Source of the DNA: a virus
Direction: 5' to 3' (one strand)
IMG/VR virus record: IMGVR_UViG_3300023202_000400
Span: 1 to 24,319 of that record
DNA length: 24,319 nt
Notes under the pieces: generated by a model
The model's input: only the letters and a program-made list of their open reading frames with translations
What the model was told of the DNA's origin: nothing
Databases searched by the model: none
Shown here: one piece after another, positions 7,375 through 14,759 of the stretch
How the letters are laid out: each line of letters opens with the position of its first letter
Numbering within the stretch: the first letter of the stretch is position 1
Made by a program: the position numbers and the translations under genes

Positions 7375-8255
7375 AGCACGCCCCCGTCGTGGCCGCCGTC
7401 CTTGCTCGCGTAGCGCAGAATCGTGTCCTGGCCGGGGATGTGCGGGAAGCCGCGGAAGTTGGCGGTGTTCGTGAACTTCGCACCACAGGTCTCCATCCGC
7501 TTGTCGCAGCCCGCGCGAATGGTGAAGCCGTCGTCCTCGGCGATCGCGCGCACCGGCGCTTCGAGCAGCGTCAGTACGGCGATGCCATCCGCGACGTCAT
7601 GGCCCAGCACCTCGGTGCGCCGTCCCGCATTTGCGCCGCTCGTCCAGTCCAGCGTGCCGAAGGTGAACCAGCCGGAGGCGAACCCACTGAGCCCCGAGGC
7701 GGTGAAGGCCCGATCGCGCAGCAGATCAATCACGGCACCGGTGCCCTTGAAGGCGGGATCCTCCAGATCGACGCCGCAGCGCGCATCGCCGAGCGCGGCA
7801 TCGCAGGTCGCCTGGAACGTCCGCCCGACCGTCTGGCCGAGGACGTGGGCGAGCGAGCGGACCTCGGCGACGAAGGCCAGCCGCCCGCGCCGGATCTGCC
7901 CGATGGCGCCGCGCCGCATCAGAACGCGCTGGCCGGTTTCGGCCCAGTTCACCCGCCAGACCTCGACCTCGGCGTTGTCCCAGCGGCCGTCGAGGATGTC
8001 GGTCTCGGTGATGCGGTCCGAAGTCAGCACGCCCTCGGTGTCCTGCGCATCGACCGACAGGTCGGAGCCCGAGCGCACCTCCGAGGCCGTCAGGCCGCTC
8101 TCCGGCTCGAAGTCCGTCCCATCGAAGCTGAGCGTCCGGTCGTGATCGGTGAAGCCGAAGGTGACGGCATCGGTGCGGGTGATCCGCCAGCACCAGGCGA
8201 GCGTGGTCGTGCCTTCGTCGAGATGGGCCTGCAGGTCAGGGTCGAGGGTCTTCAT
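7371..8255 (-). CDS. DUF2163 tail hub protein (GTA g13-like)
   Basis: A 294-residue baseplate hub protein of the DUF2163/phage_BR0599 family. The N-terminal half starts MKTLDPDLQAHLDEGTTTLAW. The C-terminal half has FQATCDAALGDARCGVDL and IRAGCDKRMETCGAKFTNTANFRGFP, and ends with PHIPGQDTIL. Cysteines 151, 160, 250 and 257 are the four expected ligands of the iron-sulfur cluster known in the related GTA hub and lambda gpL-type tip proteins; assigning them here is inference. The reading frame is open well upstream to 9296, but the ATG at 8255 overlaps the stop of the DUF2460 gene (ATGA), and the upstream frame runs through the DUF2460 and tape measure genes. The operon order DUF2460, DUF2163, NlpC/P60 is that of the GTA. 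Confidence 0.9.
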   Translation of the reverse strand: MKTLDPDLQAHLDEGTTTLAWCWRITRTDAVTFGFTDHDRTLSFDGTDFEPESGLTASEVRSGSDLSVDAQDTEGVLTSDRITETDILDGRWDNAEVEVWRVNWAETGQRVLMRRGAIGQIRRGRLAFVAEVRSLAHVLGQTVGRTFQATCDAALGDARCGVDLEDPAFKGTGAVIDLLRDRAFTASGLSGFASGWFTFGTLDWTSGANAGRRTEVLGHDVADGIAVLTLLEAPVRAIAEDDGFTIRAGCDKRMETCGAKFTNTANFRGFPHIPGQDTILRYASKDGGHDGGVL

Positions 8256-8878
8256 CGGCGCAGTTCCAGAAGCGGAATGGAGATGATCGAGCCGAGCCGC
8301 TCGAGGTCGAGCGTCACGTCGAGCGCATCGGTGTCGAAGCGGACGGGCACGTCGAACTCGAAGCCCGCAGTGATGGAGACGCCGGAGCTTGGCGCGGCCC
8401 CAAAGCTGACGACGCCGGTCGTGGCGTCGACCGACCAGCCGGAGGGCTGCTCGATCCCGCCAAGCGCGATGCGCACGGTCCCCGCCACTGGCTTGGCGAT
8501 GGCGCGCGTCCACGATTGCGCGCCCGAGGCGTAGCGCTTCACCAGATGGAAGGCGGTCGTCGCGCCGTCGCCGGTGCCGATCGACTGATCGGTGGGCGAT
8601 GGCGTGCCCGAGGGCAGACAGGACTTGTGGTCGCCCCAGTCCTTGAAGCGGAAACCGTGCAGCCGACCGTTGCGCGCCTCGAAGAAGGCAACCACCGCCG
8701 CCAGATCGTCGGCGCGGCGAATGCCATAGGCGACGTCGTAGCGGCGGCGCGAGTTCGCCCAGCTGGCGTTCCTCTCCTCGTCTCCCGAGGCGAGCTCGAC
8801 GATCTGGGTGCGCCGCTCCGGCCCGCCCCTCGCGCCTCGGCTGATGTTGTCGGGAAACCGGACCTCGTAAAACGCCAT
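8252..8878 (-). CDS. DUF2460 distal tail protein (GTA g12-like)
   Basis: A 208-residue protein of the DUF2460 (TIGR02217) family, the distal tail protein that joins the tail tube to the hub in GTA-type particles. Recognisable features are the N-terminal MAFYEVRFPDNISRGA, the arginine-rich RRYDVAYGIR, and the FFEARNGRLHGFRFKDW motif at about residues 65-81. The C-terminus is beta-rich, with FEFDVPVRFDTD and a hydrophobic LERLGSIISIPLLEL end. The ATG at 8878 is chosen because it overlaps the tape measure stop codon; a GTG one codon upstream (8881) is the alternative. Older annotations label this family 'glycoside hydrolase family 24', but no lysozyme catalytic motif is visible. Confidence 0.9.
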   Translation of the reverse strand: MAFYEVRFPDNISRGARGGPERRTQIVELASGDEERNASWANSRRRYDVAYGIRRADDLAAVVAFFEARNGRLHGFRFKDWGDHKSCLPSGTPSPTDQSIGTGDGATTAFHLVKRYASGAQSWTRAIAKPVAGTVRIALGGIEQPSGWSVDATTGVVSFGAAPSSGVSITAGFEFDVPVRFDTDALDVTLDLERLGSIISIPLLELRR

Positions 8879-11295
8879 CACATACCCCTCCGCCCGAGCG
8901 AGACCGCACGGGCGATGTCGGCGGCGACCTGCGTCCGGGACTGGCGGAAGCTCTCGGCGTCACGGGTCTGGATGGTGACGTTGACGCCGCCGCCCGCGCC
9001 GTAGGCCTGCGCCTCGCGGCGCGACAGCACCCGCTCGCCGCGCTGCAGGATCGCGGGCACCTCGTCGTGGCGTAGCCCCGCCATGCCGCCTGAATGCATC
9101 CGGGGCGCGGCGGCGAAGGCCATGGCCGGGACCAAGCGTGAGGGCCCCGCCGATCCGACCATCCCGCCCGCGTGCAGGACGTTGGCGAAGATGCCGCCAG
9201 CACCGGCGAAGACACCCGAAAGTGCATTGGCGATCGGCCCGAGGATGAACCGCCGCGCCGCGAGCTGGGCGAGATCGGCGAGCAGCGAGGTGACAAGGTC
9301 GCGGAAGTTCAGCTTGCCGGTCTTCACGAACTGGCCCACCGCGTTCTCGGCCGACTGGAAGGCGCCGACGAGGCTCTGGCCGATATCGCCACCGATGTCG
9401 CGGGCCTTGCTGGCGTAATCCGACAGCGCTGCCGTGACCGCCCGCCAGCCCGTGACGGACGTCTCGACGCTGGGTTCAGCGGCGGCAGCCGCTGCGCCTG
9501 CGGCAGCGCCGGCATCGGTCGCGGCTTGTCCGGCGCCGTCGAGCGCGGTCTCGAACCGCTCCGCTGCGGCCGTGGCCTCGGTCAGCGCATCGGCACTGGC
9601 CTCGTCGGTGCCGCGCACAGCGTCGCGCAGCGCCTGCCAGCTTTCGAGGGGCGCGCGGGCCCCTTCGGCCAGGTCGCGCGCGGCGCCACGGTAGACATTC
9701 GCGGACTCGAGCGCCCGGTTCGCCGCGTCGGTCAGGCCGAGGTCCGGGGCCGTGAGCGGGTTGTCCTCGAATGCCCGGTCGAACGCCGCCTGCGCAGCTG
9801 TCGTGGCAGCGCTGGCCGCGCCCTCGAAGCGGTTCTCGATCTCGCCGAGATCGAGGTCGGGCACCAGCGAGATGCGCCGCTCAGACCCGAGCGCTTCCAG
9901 CCCCTGGTTGATGCCGCCGATGAAGCCGTTGATGCGCGAGACCACGCCGTTCAGCATCGCCTCGACGCCATCGACCACGCTGTTGGCCGCCTGGAACGCC
10001 AGATCGCCGATGGCGGCGGGCAGCAGACCCCAGATCGCCTTGATCGCCTCGTAGGCGCCTTCGAAGGTGTTCGCCGCGGTGTTGCCGAATCCGACGACGC
10101 TCTCGATGGCGCTCCGCATGCCCGAGGCGGCATCGGCCTTCAGGTCGAAGAACATCGCCGTGGCGGCCGCGCCCGCCGCCGCCGCGCCCATCCTGATGCG
10201 TTCCCAGACCTCGACCGCGAGGTACTTCAGGAGCGACATCGCTTCTCCGAAACTGCCGGCGCCGGAGACGAGCCGGGTGAACTGGTAGACGAGCTCGCCC
10301 GCGCCGACGATCAGCGCGCCGATGCCGGTGCGGATCAGCGCCCCACGCAGGACGACCAGCGCCGTGGCGAGGCCCCGGACCGAGAGCGCCGCGGCGGCCA
10401 TCCCGGCGACCCAGCGGCCCGCGAGGAAGGCGGCAAAGGTGGCGGCGTAGGTCGTCAGGCGACCGATGCTGTCGAAGAGGCCGCGAATTGCGATGCCGAG
10501 CGGGCCCGTGCGGCTGGCGACCGCCGCCATGGCATTGGCGACCGCTTCCAGCGCGGGGGCCGCGGCGACCGCCAGCTGGTTCGACAGCCCGCGCCAGATC
10601 AGACCGAGCCGGGAGATGGCGTCGTTCGTCCGTTCGATCTGGTCGGCGTCCTGTTCGGAGACGACGACACCGAAGGCGAGCACGTCCTCGGTCGCCTGGC
10701 GCAGCGTCGCCGTGTCGATCCGCGACATGGCGATGGAGCCTTCCTCGCCAAAGAGCTGGCCTGCCACGGCAGCGCGCTCGGCGGCAGGCACGAAGCTCTC
10801 GATGGCGGCGTTGATCGCGCCCACGCGCTGATCCAGCGGCAGCGCAATCAGGTCGGTGGCGGAAAGCCCGAGCCGGTCCAGCGCGTCGGCCGCGGGGCCA
10901 GTCCCTGCGGCCGCCTGGCTGAGCCGACGCGTCAGATCCTTGGTCGCCTGCTCGATGCCGGACATCGACACGCCGGCCAGCTCGCCCGCTCGCTCCAGCG
11001 TCTGGATCGAGGCGACGGTGGTGCCGAGCGACTGCGCGAGCTTGGCCTGCGCATCGACCGTCTGCAGCCCGGAGCGGACCATCGCCACGCCAGCGGCGGC
11101 TGCGGCGGCCACGGCAGCGGCTGCCGCGACCCGGACCCGGCGCGAGAAAGCCGCAAGCCGGGCGTTCGCCGCCTCCATCTCGCGGCTCAGCCGTCCGAAG
11201 CCGCGCGATCCGGCTTCGCCCACGCCTTCCAGTTCGGCGCGCACTTGTCGGCCGCCCACGGCCGCGAGGCGAACGCTGACCCTCTTCTCAGCCAT
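8878..11295 (-). CDS. Phage tail tape measure protein (lambda-type C-terminus)
   Basis: An 805-residue tape measure protein that sets tail length and is ejected during infection. The N-terminus (about 1-75) is helical and basic, followed by an alanine-rich hydrophobic stretch (about 57-75). The middle is long and helical, alternating alanine-rich amphipathic segments with hydrophobic segments near 290-345. The C-terminus has the lambda-family pattern: GAFQSAENAVGQFVKTGKL, FRDLVTSLLADLAQLAARRF, then glycine-rich HAGGMVG and HSGGMAGLRHDEVPAIL motifs. At the usual 0.15 nm per helical residue, the length predicts a tail of roughly 120 nm. The ATG at 11295 overlaps the end of the frameshifted chaperone frame (stop 11288-11290), a common arrangement that couples tape measure translation to the chaperone. 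Confidence 0.93.
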   Translation of the reverse strand: MAEKRVSVRLAAVGGRQVRAELEGVGEAGSRGFGRLSREMEAANARLAAFSRRVRVAAAAAVAAAAAAGVAMVRSGLQTVDAQAKLAQSLGTTVASIQTLERAGELAGVSMSGIEQATKDLTRRLSQAAAGTGPAADALDRLGLSATDLIALPLDQRVGAINAAIESFVPAAERAAVAGQLFGEEGSIAMSRIDTATLRQATEDVLAFGVVVSEQDADQIERTNDAISRLGLIWRGLSNQLAVAAAPALEAVANAMAAVASRTGPLGIAIRGLFDSIGRLTTYAATFAAFLAGRWVAGMAAAALSVRGLATALVVLRGALIRTGIGALIVGAGELVYQFTRLVSGAGSFGEAMSLLKYLAVEVWERIRMGAAAAGAAATAMFFDLKADAASGMRSAIESVVGFGNTAANTFEGAYEAIKAIWGLLPAAIGDLAFQAANSVVDGVEAMLNGVVSRINGFIGGINQGLEALGSERRISLVPDLDLGEIENRFEGAASAATTAAQAAFDRAFEDNPLTAPDLGLTDAANRALESANVYRGAARDLAEGARAPLESWQALRDAVRGTDEASADALTEATAAAERFETALDGAGQAATDAGAAAGAAAAAAEPSVETSVTGWRAVTAALSDYASKARDIGGDIGQSLVGAFQSAENAVGQFVKTGKLNFRDLVTSLLADLAQLAARRFILGPIANALSGVFAGAGGIFANVLHAGGMVGSAGPSRLVPAMAFAAAPRMHSGGMAGLRHDEVPAILQRGERVLSRREAQAYGAGGGVNVTIQTRDAESFRQSRTQVAADIARAVSLGRRGM

Positions 11296-11952
11296 GGGAA
11301 TGATCCATCTGTTCGTTGAGCTTGGTGACCATCACCGCCTCGATGACGGGCAGCAGTTCGGCCATGGCGAGGGGCGGCACGCCGAGCGCGTCACCGAGCG
11401 CGAGCGCCGCCGACATGTCCCAGCCGATCACCGCGCCGGGCAGGACGCGCAGCTGTCCGCCGAGACGGCTGACGAGGTCCCAGACCTGCCAACCTTCCGG
11501 CGTTTCCGGGCGGTTCAGCCGCGCCGGGCAGTCCGGACAGGCTTGCGCGCAGGCTTGGCAGTATCGATCGCCCCCACCGAAGGACCATTCGGCGAGAGCG
11601 CGGAGGCGTTTTTTTCCTGCTCCAGCAGCAGGCCCTTGGAGACGTAGGTCAGCTGGAAGGCCTCGAAGATCGGCCAGATGTCGAGCAGCGCGTCGATGGA
11701 CTCGGGGCTCGGGTCGATGGGCTCGCCCTCGGTATCACCGATGCCTTCCCAGGCGAGCACCGCTCGCCGCGCCAGCGCTTTCGCGAAGGCAACGGCGCGT
11801 TCCTCGTCGGAGGCCTCCTCGGACACCGCCTCGACGGCCGGATCGCTGCGCGTCGCCACCATCAGCGCGGTGGTCAACGGGCGCAGCTGCACCCCTACGC
11901 CGGGCGCGAGGTCATGCCAGCGCGGGGCGTTGGTCAGGTCGAGCGTCAGCAT
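11288..11952 (-). CDS. Frameshifted tail assembly chaperone (lambda GT-like), joined 11609..11952 and 11288..11608
   Basis: The longer product predicted from a programmed -1 frameshift: 115 residues in the first frame, then 106 in the -1 frame, 221 in total, decoded by slipping one base at 11608-11614. The -1 segment has no stop from the slip site to TGA at 11288-11290. It also has no in-frame ATG, GTG or TTG before a GTG at 11431, so it cannot be translated independently over its first 59 codons. Its sequence looks coding: RPETPEGWQVWDLVSRLGG, GWDMSAALALGDALGVPP and ELLPVIEAVMVTKLNEQM. Four cysteines (132, 135, 139 and 142, spaced C-x2-C-x3-C-x2-C) resemble a zinc knuckle. In lambda, GT is made this way between the tail tube and tape measure genes, exactly the position here, and recruits tube protein to the tape measure. 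Confidence 0.82.
11515..11952 (-). CDS. Tail assembly chaperone, short form (lambda G-like)
   Basis: A 145-residue unshifted product that starts MLTLDLTNAPRWHDLAPGVG. It has an acidic, helical middle (AVSEEASDEERAVAFAKAL), then IDALLDIWPIFEAFQLTYVSKGLLLEQEKNA, and a basic tail that ends ARKPVRTARRG. Its position between the tail tube gene and the tape measure gene, together with the slippery A AAA AAC inside it, identifies it as the G-type chaperone that coats the tape measure during assembly and is absent from the finished particle. The ATG at 11952 lies just 2 bases beyond the tail tube stop codon (11955). The frame is open to 11994, but that would overlap the tail tube coding end. Confidence 0.85.
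   Translation of the reverse strand: MLTLDLTNAPRWHDLAPGVGVQLRPLTTALMVATRSDPAVEAVSEEASDEERAVAFAKALARRAVLAWEGIGDTEGEPIDPSPESIDALLDIWPIFEAFQLTYVSKGLLLEQEKNASALSPNGPSVGAIDTAKPARKPVRTARRG
11569..11614 (-). promoter_or_regulatory. Programmed -1 ribosomal frameshift signal
   Basis: The heptamer A AAA AAC (11614 down to 11608) is in the right phase: zero-frame codons GAA AAA AAC encode E-K-N. A 7-nt spacer (11607-11601) leads to a stem of 13 consecutive pairs (11600-11588 with 11581-11569; 10 Watson-Crick and 3 G-U) closed by a 6-nt loop (11587-11582). Heptamer, spacing and stem all fall within the canonical range for -1 frameshifting. Confidence 0.85.
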
Positions 11953-11954
11953 TC

Positions 11955-12896
11955 TCAGTACACCTCGATGTCGTTGATCAGGGTTGCCGTGCACATCCGG
12001 CCGACGACGCTGTCGCGGGCGGCCTGCCAGTCGAAGGTGGCCTGCACGCCCTGCGGCCCGGAAATCTCGATGCGCGGGCGCGGCAGGTAGACGGCGTGCA
12101 CGGTGAAGGTGAAGCTCTCGCCGGAGGGCAGGATGTAGGCGAATTCCATCTCGCAGGCCTCGCCGTTGATCGCCTGCGTCACCAGTGTCTGGTCGGCAAA
12201 GCGCACCTCGATCCGACCGGTGAGCGCGGCAATGGACGGATCAGCCCCGTCGATGCGGCCATCGCTCCGGATGGTCTCGATCCGGTCGAGGTTGTTGGCG
12301 TAGGTGATCTCGGCCGAGACCACATTGCCGAGTGCGGTGCCGTTCCGGCTGATCGCTCCGTTGAAATGACCGAAGCGTTTCAGCTCCAGCGCAGCGGGCG
12401 TTCCAGCGCTGGTGGTCGTGCCCACCGTCTCGCCCTGCGCCACCAGTCGCGCGGTAGCCGTCAGCAGGCCAGACCGCTGCATCTGCCAGGTGATCTGGTC
12501 GAGCACGCAGCCGGAATACATCGCGTATCGCGGAACCTCCGGCATGCCGGTCTCGATAGACATGCTGGGCAGCGTCCAGGACCCGGACTGGAACTCGTGG
12601 CTGTACGGGGCCTCTGCGCCCGTGGTCGTGGGCGTGCCGAAGGCCGCCTTCAGCCAGAAGCCGAAGGCCTCTGCGTCGAGCGGCACGACCACGTCACCGT
12701 CGGCCGTCACCGCGTCCTTGATCGGCGCCAGCGGATCGCGGCCGTACCCGAGAAGCTCCGAGTTCAGCAGAGGCTGCTCCGCGCCGAGCGAGGTGCTGGC
12801 GAAGGGCATGCGGGTGAAGCCGCTCACGGGCGGCGTTCCATAGGTCGTCTCGAACGCAAGCGCCATCAGCGCCCGCGCCCCCTGGGCTCGTGCCAT
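11955..12896 (-). CDS. Major tail tube protein
   Basis: A 313-residue phage tail tube protein that polymerises into the tail tube. It begins MARAQGARALMALAFETTYGTPP. The strand-rich body includes EAFGFWLKAAFG (about 76-87), YSHEFQSGSW, SMSIETGMPEVPRYAMYSGC, ALELKRFGHFNGAISRNG and ITYANNLDRIETIR, a pattern of long-tailed-phage tube proteins. Its C-terminal region (about 225-313) forms a second beta-rich part with FTFTVHAVYLPRPRIEISG. It lies 24 bases downstream of the tail terminator gene and 2 bases upstream of the chaperone gene, the classical order terminator, tube, chaperone, tape measure. No frameshift or truncation is seen. Confidence 0.9.
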   Translation of the reverse strand: MARAQGARALMALAFETTYGTPPVSGFTRMPFASTSLGAEQPLLNSELLGYGRDPLAPIKDAVTADGDVVVPLDAEAFGFWLKAAFGTPTTTGAEAPYSHEFQSGSWTLPSMSIETGMPEVPRYAMYSGCVLDQITWQMQRSGLLTATARLVAQGETVGTTTSAGTPAALELKRFGHFNGAISRNGTALGNVVSAEITYANNLDRIETIRSDGRIDGADPSIAALTGRIEVRFADQTLVTQAINGEACEMEFAYILPSGESFTFTVHAVYLPRPRIEISGPQGVQATFDWQAARDSVVGRMCTATLINDIEVY

Positions 12897-12920
12897 GGTG
12901 TTCTCCTCGGGTTGTCGGGG

Positions 12921-13340
12921 TCAGCCGAGCGGATCGGCCGTGGAATAATGCAGGATCACCGGGATCACGGCGGCCTTCAGGCTGGCCGCGCCCTCAACGG
13001 GCAGATCAACAGGCCGTGGCGCCTCCGCCTCGACCCAGTCGCAGAGCCCGCCCAGCGTGCGGTCGGTGGCGAGCGCCGTCGCGATGCTGGCGGTCAGTAT
13101 GTCGAAGGCGGCGTCACGGTCGGGGCCCTGCACGACCGCCTCGATCTCCGCCCTCTGCTGGTAGTGGTAGGCCAGCGGCGACAGCGTGACCTCGGGCTCC
13201 CCCGGCTCGCCGTCGCGCAGGATCAGCAGCCCCTCGGCCGGCACGCGCTCGGGCAGCACCTCGCCGCGCAGGGCCGTGGCGGGCAGCGACGACAACCGCA
13301 CATGCAGCGCGGCGAGGATGGTTTCGCGGGGGGTGGGCAT
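12921..13340 (-). CDS. Tail terminator protein (gpU-like)
   Basis: A 139-residue protein that starts MPTPRETILAALHVRLSSLPA. It has the expected pattern of a small alpha/beta tail terminator: an N-terminal helix, a strand EGLLILRDGEPGEPEVTLSP, a strand AEIEAVVQGPD, a helix DAAFDILTASIATAL, and a final strand VIPVILHYSTADPLG. Such proteins form the hexameric ring that stops tail tube growth and joins the tail to the head. Position supports this: it is directly upstream of the tail tube gene. The match is from general pattern, not a diagnostic motif. Its upstream neighbour in the operon should be the DUF6441 gene, but a reversed GST-like gene is inserted between them. Confidence 0.75.
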   Translation of the reverse strand: MPTPRETILAALHVRLSSLPATALRGEVLPERVPAEGLLILRDGEPGEPEVTLSPLAYHYQQRAEIEAVVQGPDRDAAFDILTASIATALATDRTLGGLCDWVEAEAPRPVDLPVEGAASLKAAVIPVILHYSTADPLG

Positions 13341-13380
13341 TGGTTGTCACTATGTCGAAAGTGCGGCGAACGTCCGCTCA

Positions 13381-13451
13381 ATGCCCATGGACAAGTCTGC
13401 CGCACGATGACAGACATCGTTAATCTGCTGCGAAAGAACATGCATGTCTGA
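13381..13451 (+). other. Two overlapping micro-ORFs upstream of the GST-like gene
   Basis: On the plus strand a 9-codon ORF (13381-13410) overlaps a 14-codon ORF (13407-13451, MTDIVNLLRKNMHV) by ATGA. The second overlaps the GST start at 13444. They could couple translation into a gene that has no clear Shine-Dalgarno sequence, or be the remnant of another gene, or be chance. Confidence 0.25.
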
Positions 13452-14088
13452 TGGAATCACTATTTGGACGTTCGATTGGGTGCCGGAGGGGCCGCGCGGG
13501 TTTGTGCGCGATCTGCGCCTGAGATGGGCAGCAGAGGAGGCCGGGCTTTCTTATGACGTTCGCACCGTTCCGTTTGACGATCGCGATACCAATCATTTTG
13601 TCCGCCAGCCCTTCATGCAGGTGCCTTTTCTCACAGATGGCAACATTAAGATCTTCGAAAGCGGTGCGGGCTTGCTTCATTTGGCGCGCAAGAGTGAAAG
13701 GCTCATGCCGCACGATCCGATCGGCGAGGCCGAAACACTGCAATGGACTATTGCCGCACTCAATTCGATTGAGATGGTTTCAGTCCCTTGGTGGTTCTTG
13801 GAAGTGACCGGCGCAAGGGAAAACGGCCTGACGGGTTGGTTGGAAAGCCGCCTGGGCCACATGGAGCGAGTTCTGAGTGAGCGAGAATGGCTGGCGGCCG
13901 ACCGCTTCACCGTCGCTGACCTTGTGATGGTCGATGCCCTCCGCGTGGCAATAGTTCGTTCGTTTGGAGATCGGCCAGCGGCAGAGCGGTATATTACGAG
14001 GATTACAGAGCGACCTGCGTTTAAGAAGGCCCATGCTGATCAGATGGCGCACTTCGAATTCGCAGATCTAGCTAGAACTCAGGCTTAA
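13444..14088 (+). CDS. Glutathione S-transferase-like protein (phage cargo / moron)
   Basis: A 214-residue glutathione S-transferase family protein. The N-terminal thioredoxin-like domain (about 1-85) contains RLRWAAEEAGLSYDV, then the QVPFLTDG cis-proline motif and IFESGAGLLHLA, which matches the glutathione-binding E-S pair of the G-site. The C-terminal helical domain has WLAADRFTVADLVMVDAL, the N-capping box of the GST fold. Cytoplasmic glutathione conjugation or peroxide handling is possible; the substrate is unknown. It is the only gene on the plus strand within the late operon and has lower GC: one 60-base line inside it (13561-13620) is 55% GC versus 70% for one in the next gene (14221-14280). 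This fits horizontally acquired cargo expressed from the prophage. No obvious promoter or Shine-Dalgarno sequence was found. Confidence 0.88.
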   Translation: MSDGITIWTFDWVPEGPRGFVRDLRLRWAAEEAGLSYDVRTVPFDDRDTNHFVRQPFMQVPFLTDGNIKIFESGAGLLHLARKSERLMPHDPIGEAETLQWTIAALNSIEMVSVPWWFLEVTGARENGLTGWLESRLGHMERVLSEREWLAADRFTVADLVMVDALRVAIVRSFGDRPAAERYITRITERPAFKKAHADQMAHFEFADLARTQA

Positions 14089-14120
14089 CTTAGGCGGCGT
14101 CAGTGTGCGTAGCGCCATTT

Positions 14121-14759
14121 TCAGTACCGCACCTCCACCCAATTGACCACGATCAGCCCCGGCACCCTGTCCAATGCCCGGTCTGCATCTCGTGCCAGGT
14201 CCAGCCGCTTCGGCAGCTTGACCTGCGGCACGAGCAGGAAGATCGGCGCGCTGACCTTGCCGCGCCCGGTCTTGGAGCGAGACACGACCGCCTGACCCTT
14301 CGTGTTGAGCCGCCCCTCCGCCACCAGGAGGCTCGGCCCCGTGCGGCGATAGACGAAGCGCAGACGCAGCCCGCGTCGCCGTTCCCATTCACCGGGCGTG
14401 ATCCGGCCGCCGCGCAGGGATTTGCCTGCGGCGGGCAGCGGGATCGCCAGCCAGAACCCGTCTTTGGAGCGGATCAACGGCCCCGTGTCATGCGCGCCCA
14501 CGATGACTGGCGCCTTGGACCAGACCAGCGCCGCGGCATCGAGGCTCTCGCCCGACCTCGGGAAGTTCTGGCTCCGGATCGAATTGGCCAGCCGCGTGCC
14601 GAGCCCCGCGCCGGTGATCTGCAACCGCCAGGCCGACTTCAGACCGGTCCCGGCCTCGCGCATGGCGGCGGTGACGGCGCGTTCGCCCGCTGCCACCTCC
14701 GCCGCCATCATCGCGACGATGTCGGGATCGATGTCGAGCTTCAGTTTCATCACGGTCAC
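14121..14759 (-). CDS. DUF6441 family phage protein (probable head-tail connector)
   Basis: A 212-residue protein of the DUF6441 type found in rhodobacteral prophages. The start is either GTG at 14759, which overlaps the stop of the gpFII-like gene (GTGA), or ATG at 14750 (MKLKLDIDPDIV). The N-terminal helix contains GERAVTAAMREAGTGLKSAWRLQI, and GLGTRLANSIRSQNFP follows. The middle has a DGFWLAIPLPAAGKSLRGG stretch, and the basic C-terminal half has strands LRLRFVYRRTGPSLLVA and APIFLLVPQVKLPKRLDL. Placement after the head-joining gene and before the tail terminator suggests a connector or tail-completion role similar to HK97 gp10; this is inferred from position only. It was presumably adjacent to the tail terminator gene before the GST gene arrived. 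Confidence 0.75.
   Translation of the reverse strand: MTVMKLKLDIDPDIVAMMAAEVAAGERAVTAAMREAGTGLKSAWRLQITGAGLGTRLANSIRSQNFPRSGESLDAAALVWSKAPVIVGAHDTGPLIRSKDGFWLAIPLPAAGKSLRGGRITPGEWERRRGLRLRFVYRRTGPSLLVAEGRLNTKGQAVVSRSKTGRGKVSAPIFLLVPQVKLPKRLDLARDADRALDRVPGLIVVNWVEVRY

Noticed and set aside
5762-7486. A 574-codon minus-strand frame across the transposase and peptidase
   Set aside because: Out of frame with both; the transposase and NlpC/P60 motifs are in other frames.
9172-11319. A 715-codon plus-strand frame opposite the tape measure gene
   Set aside because: Antisense shadow of a GC-rich gene; arginine-rich low-complexity translation with no recognisable motif.
11316-13451. A 711-codon plus-strand frame across the chaperone, tail tube and terminator genes
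   Set aside because: Crosses several well-supported minus-strand genes and lacks domain character; only its last 14 codons coincide with the micro-ORF before the GST gene.
14089-14120. An intrinsic terminator after the GST gene
   Set aside because: Only a 4-bp GGCG/CGCC stem before ATTTT; too weak to call.
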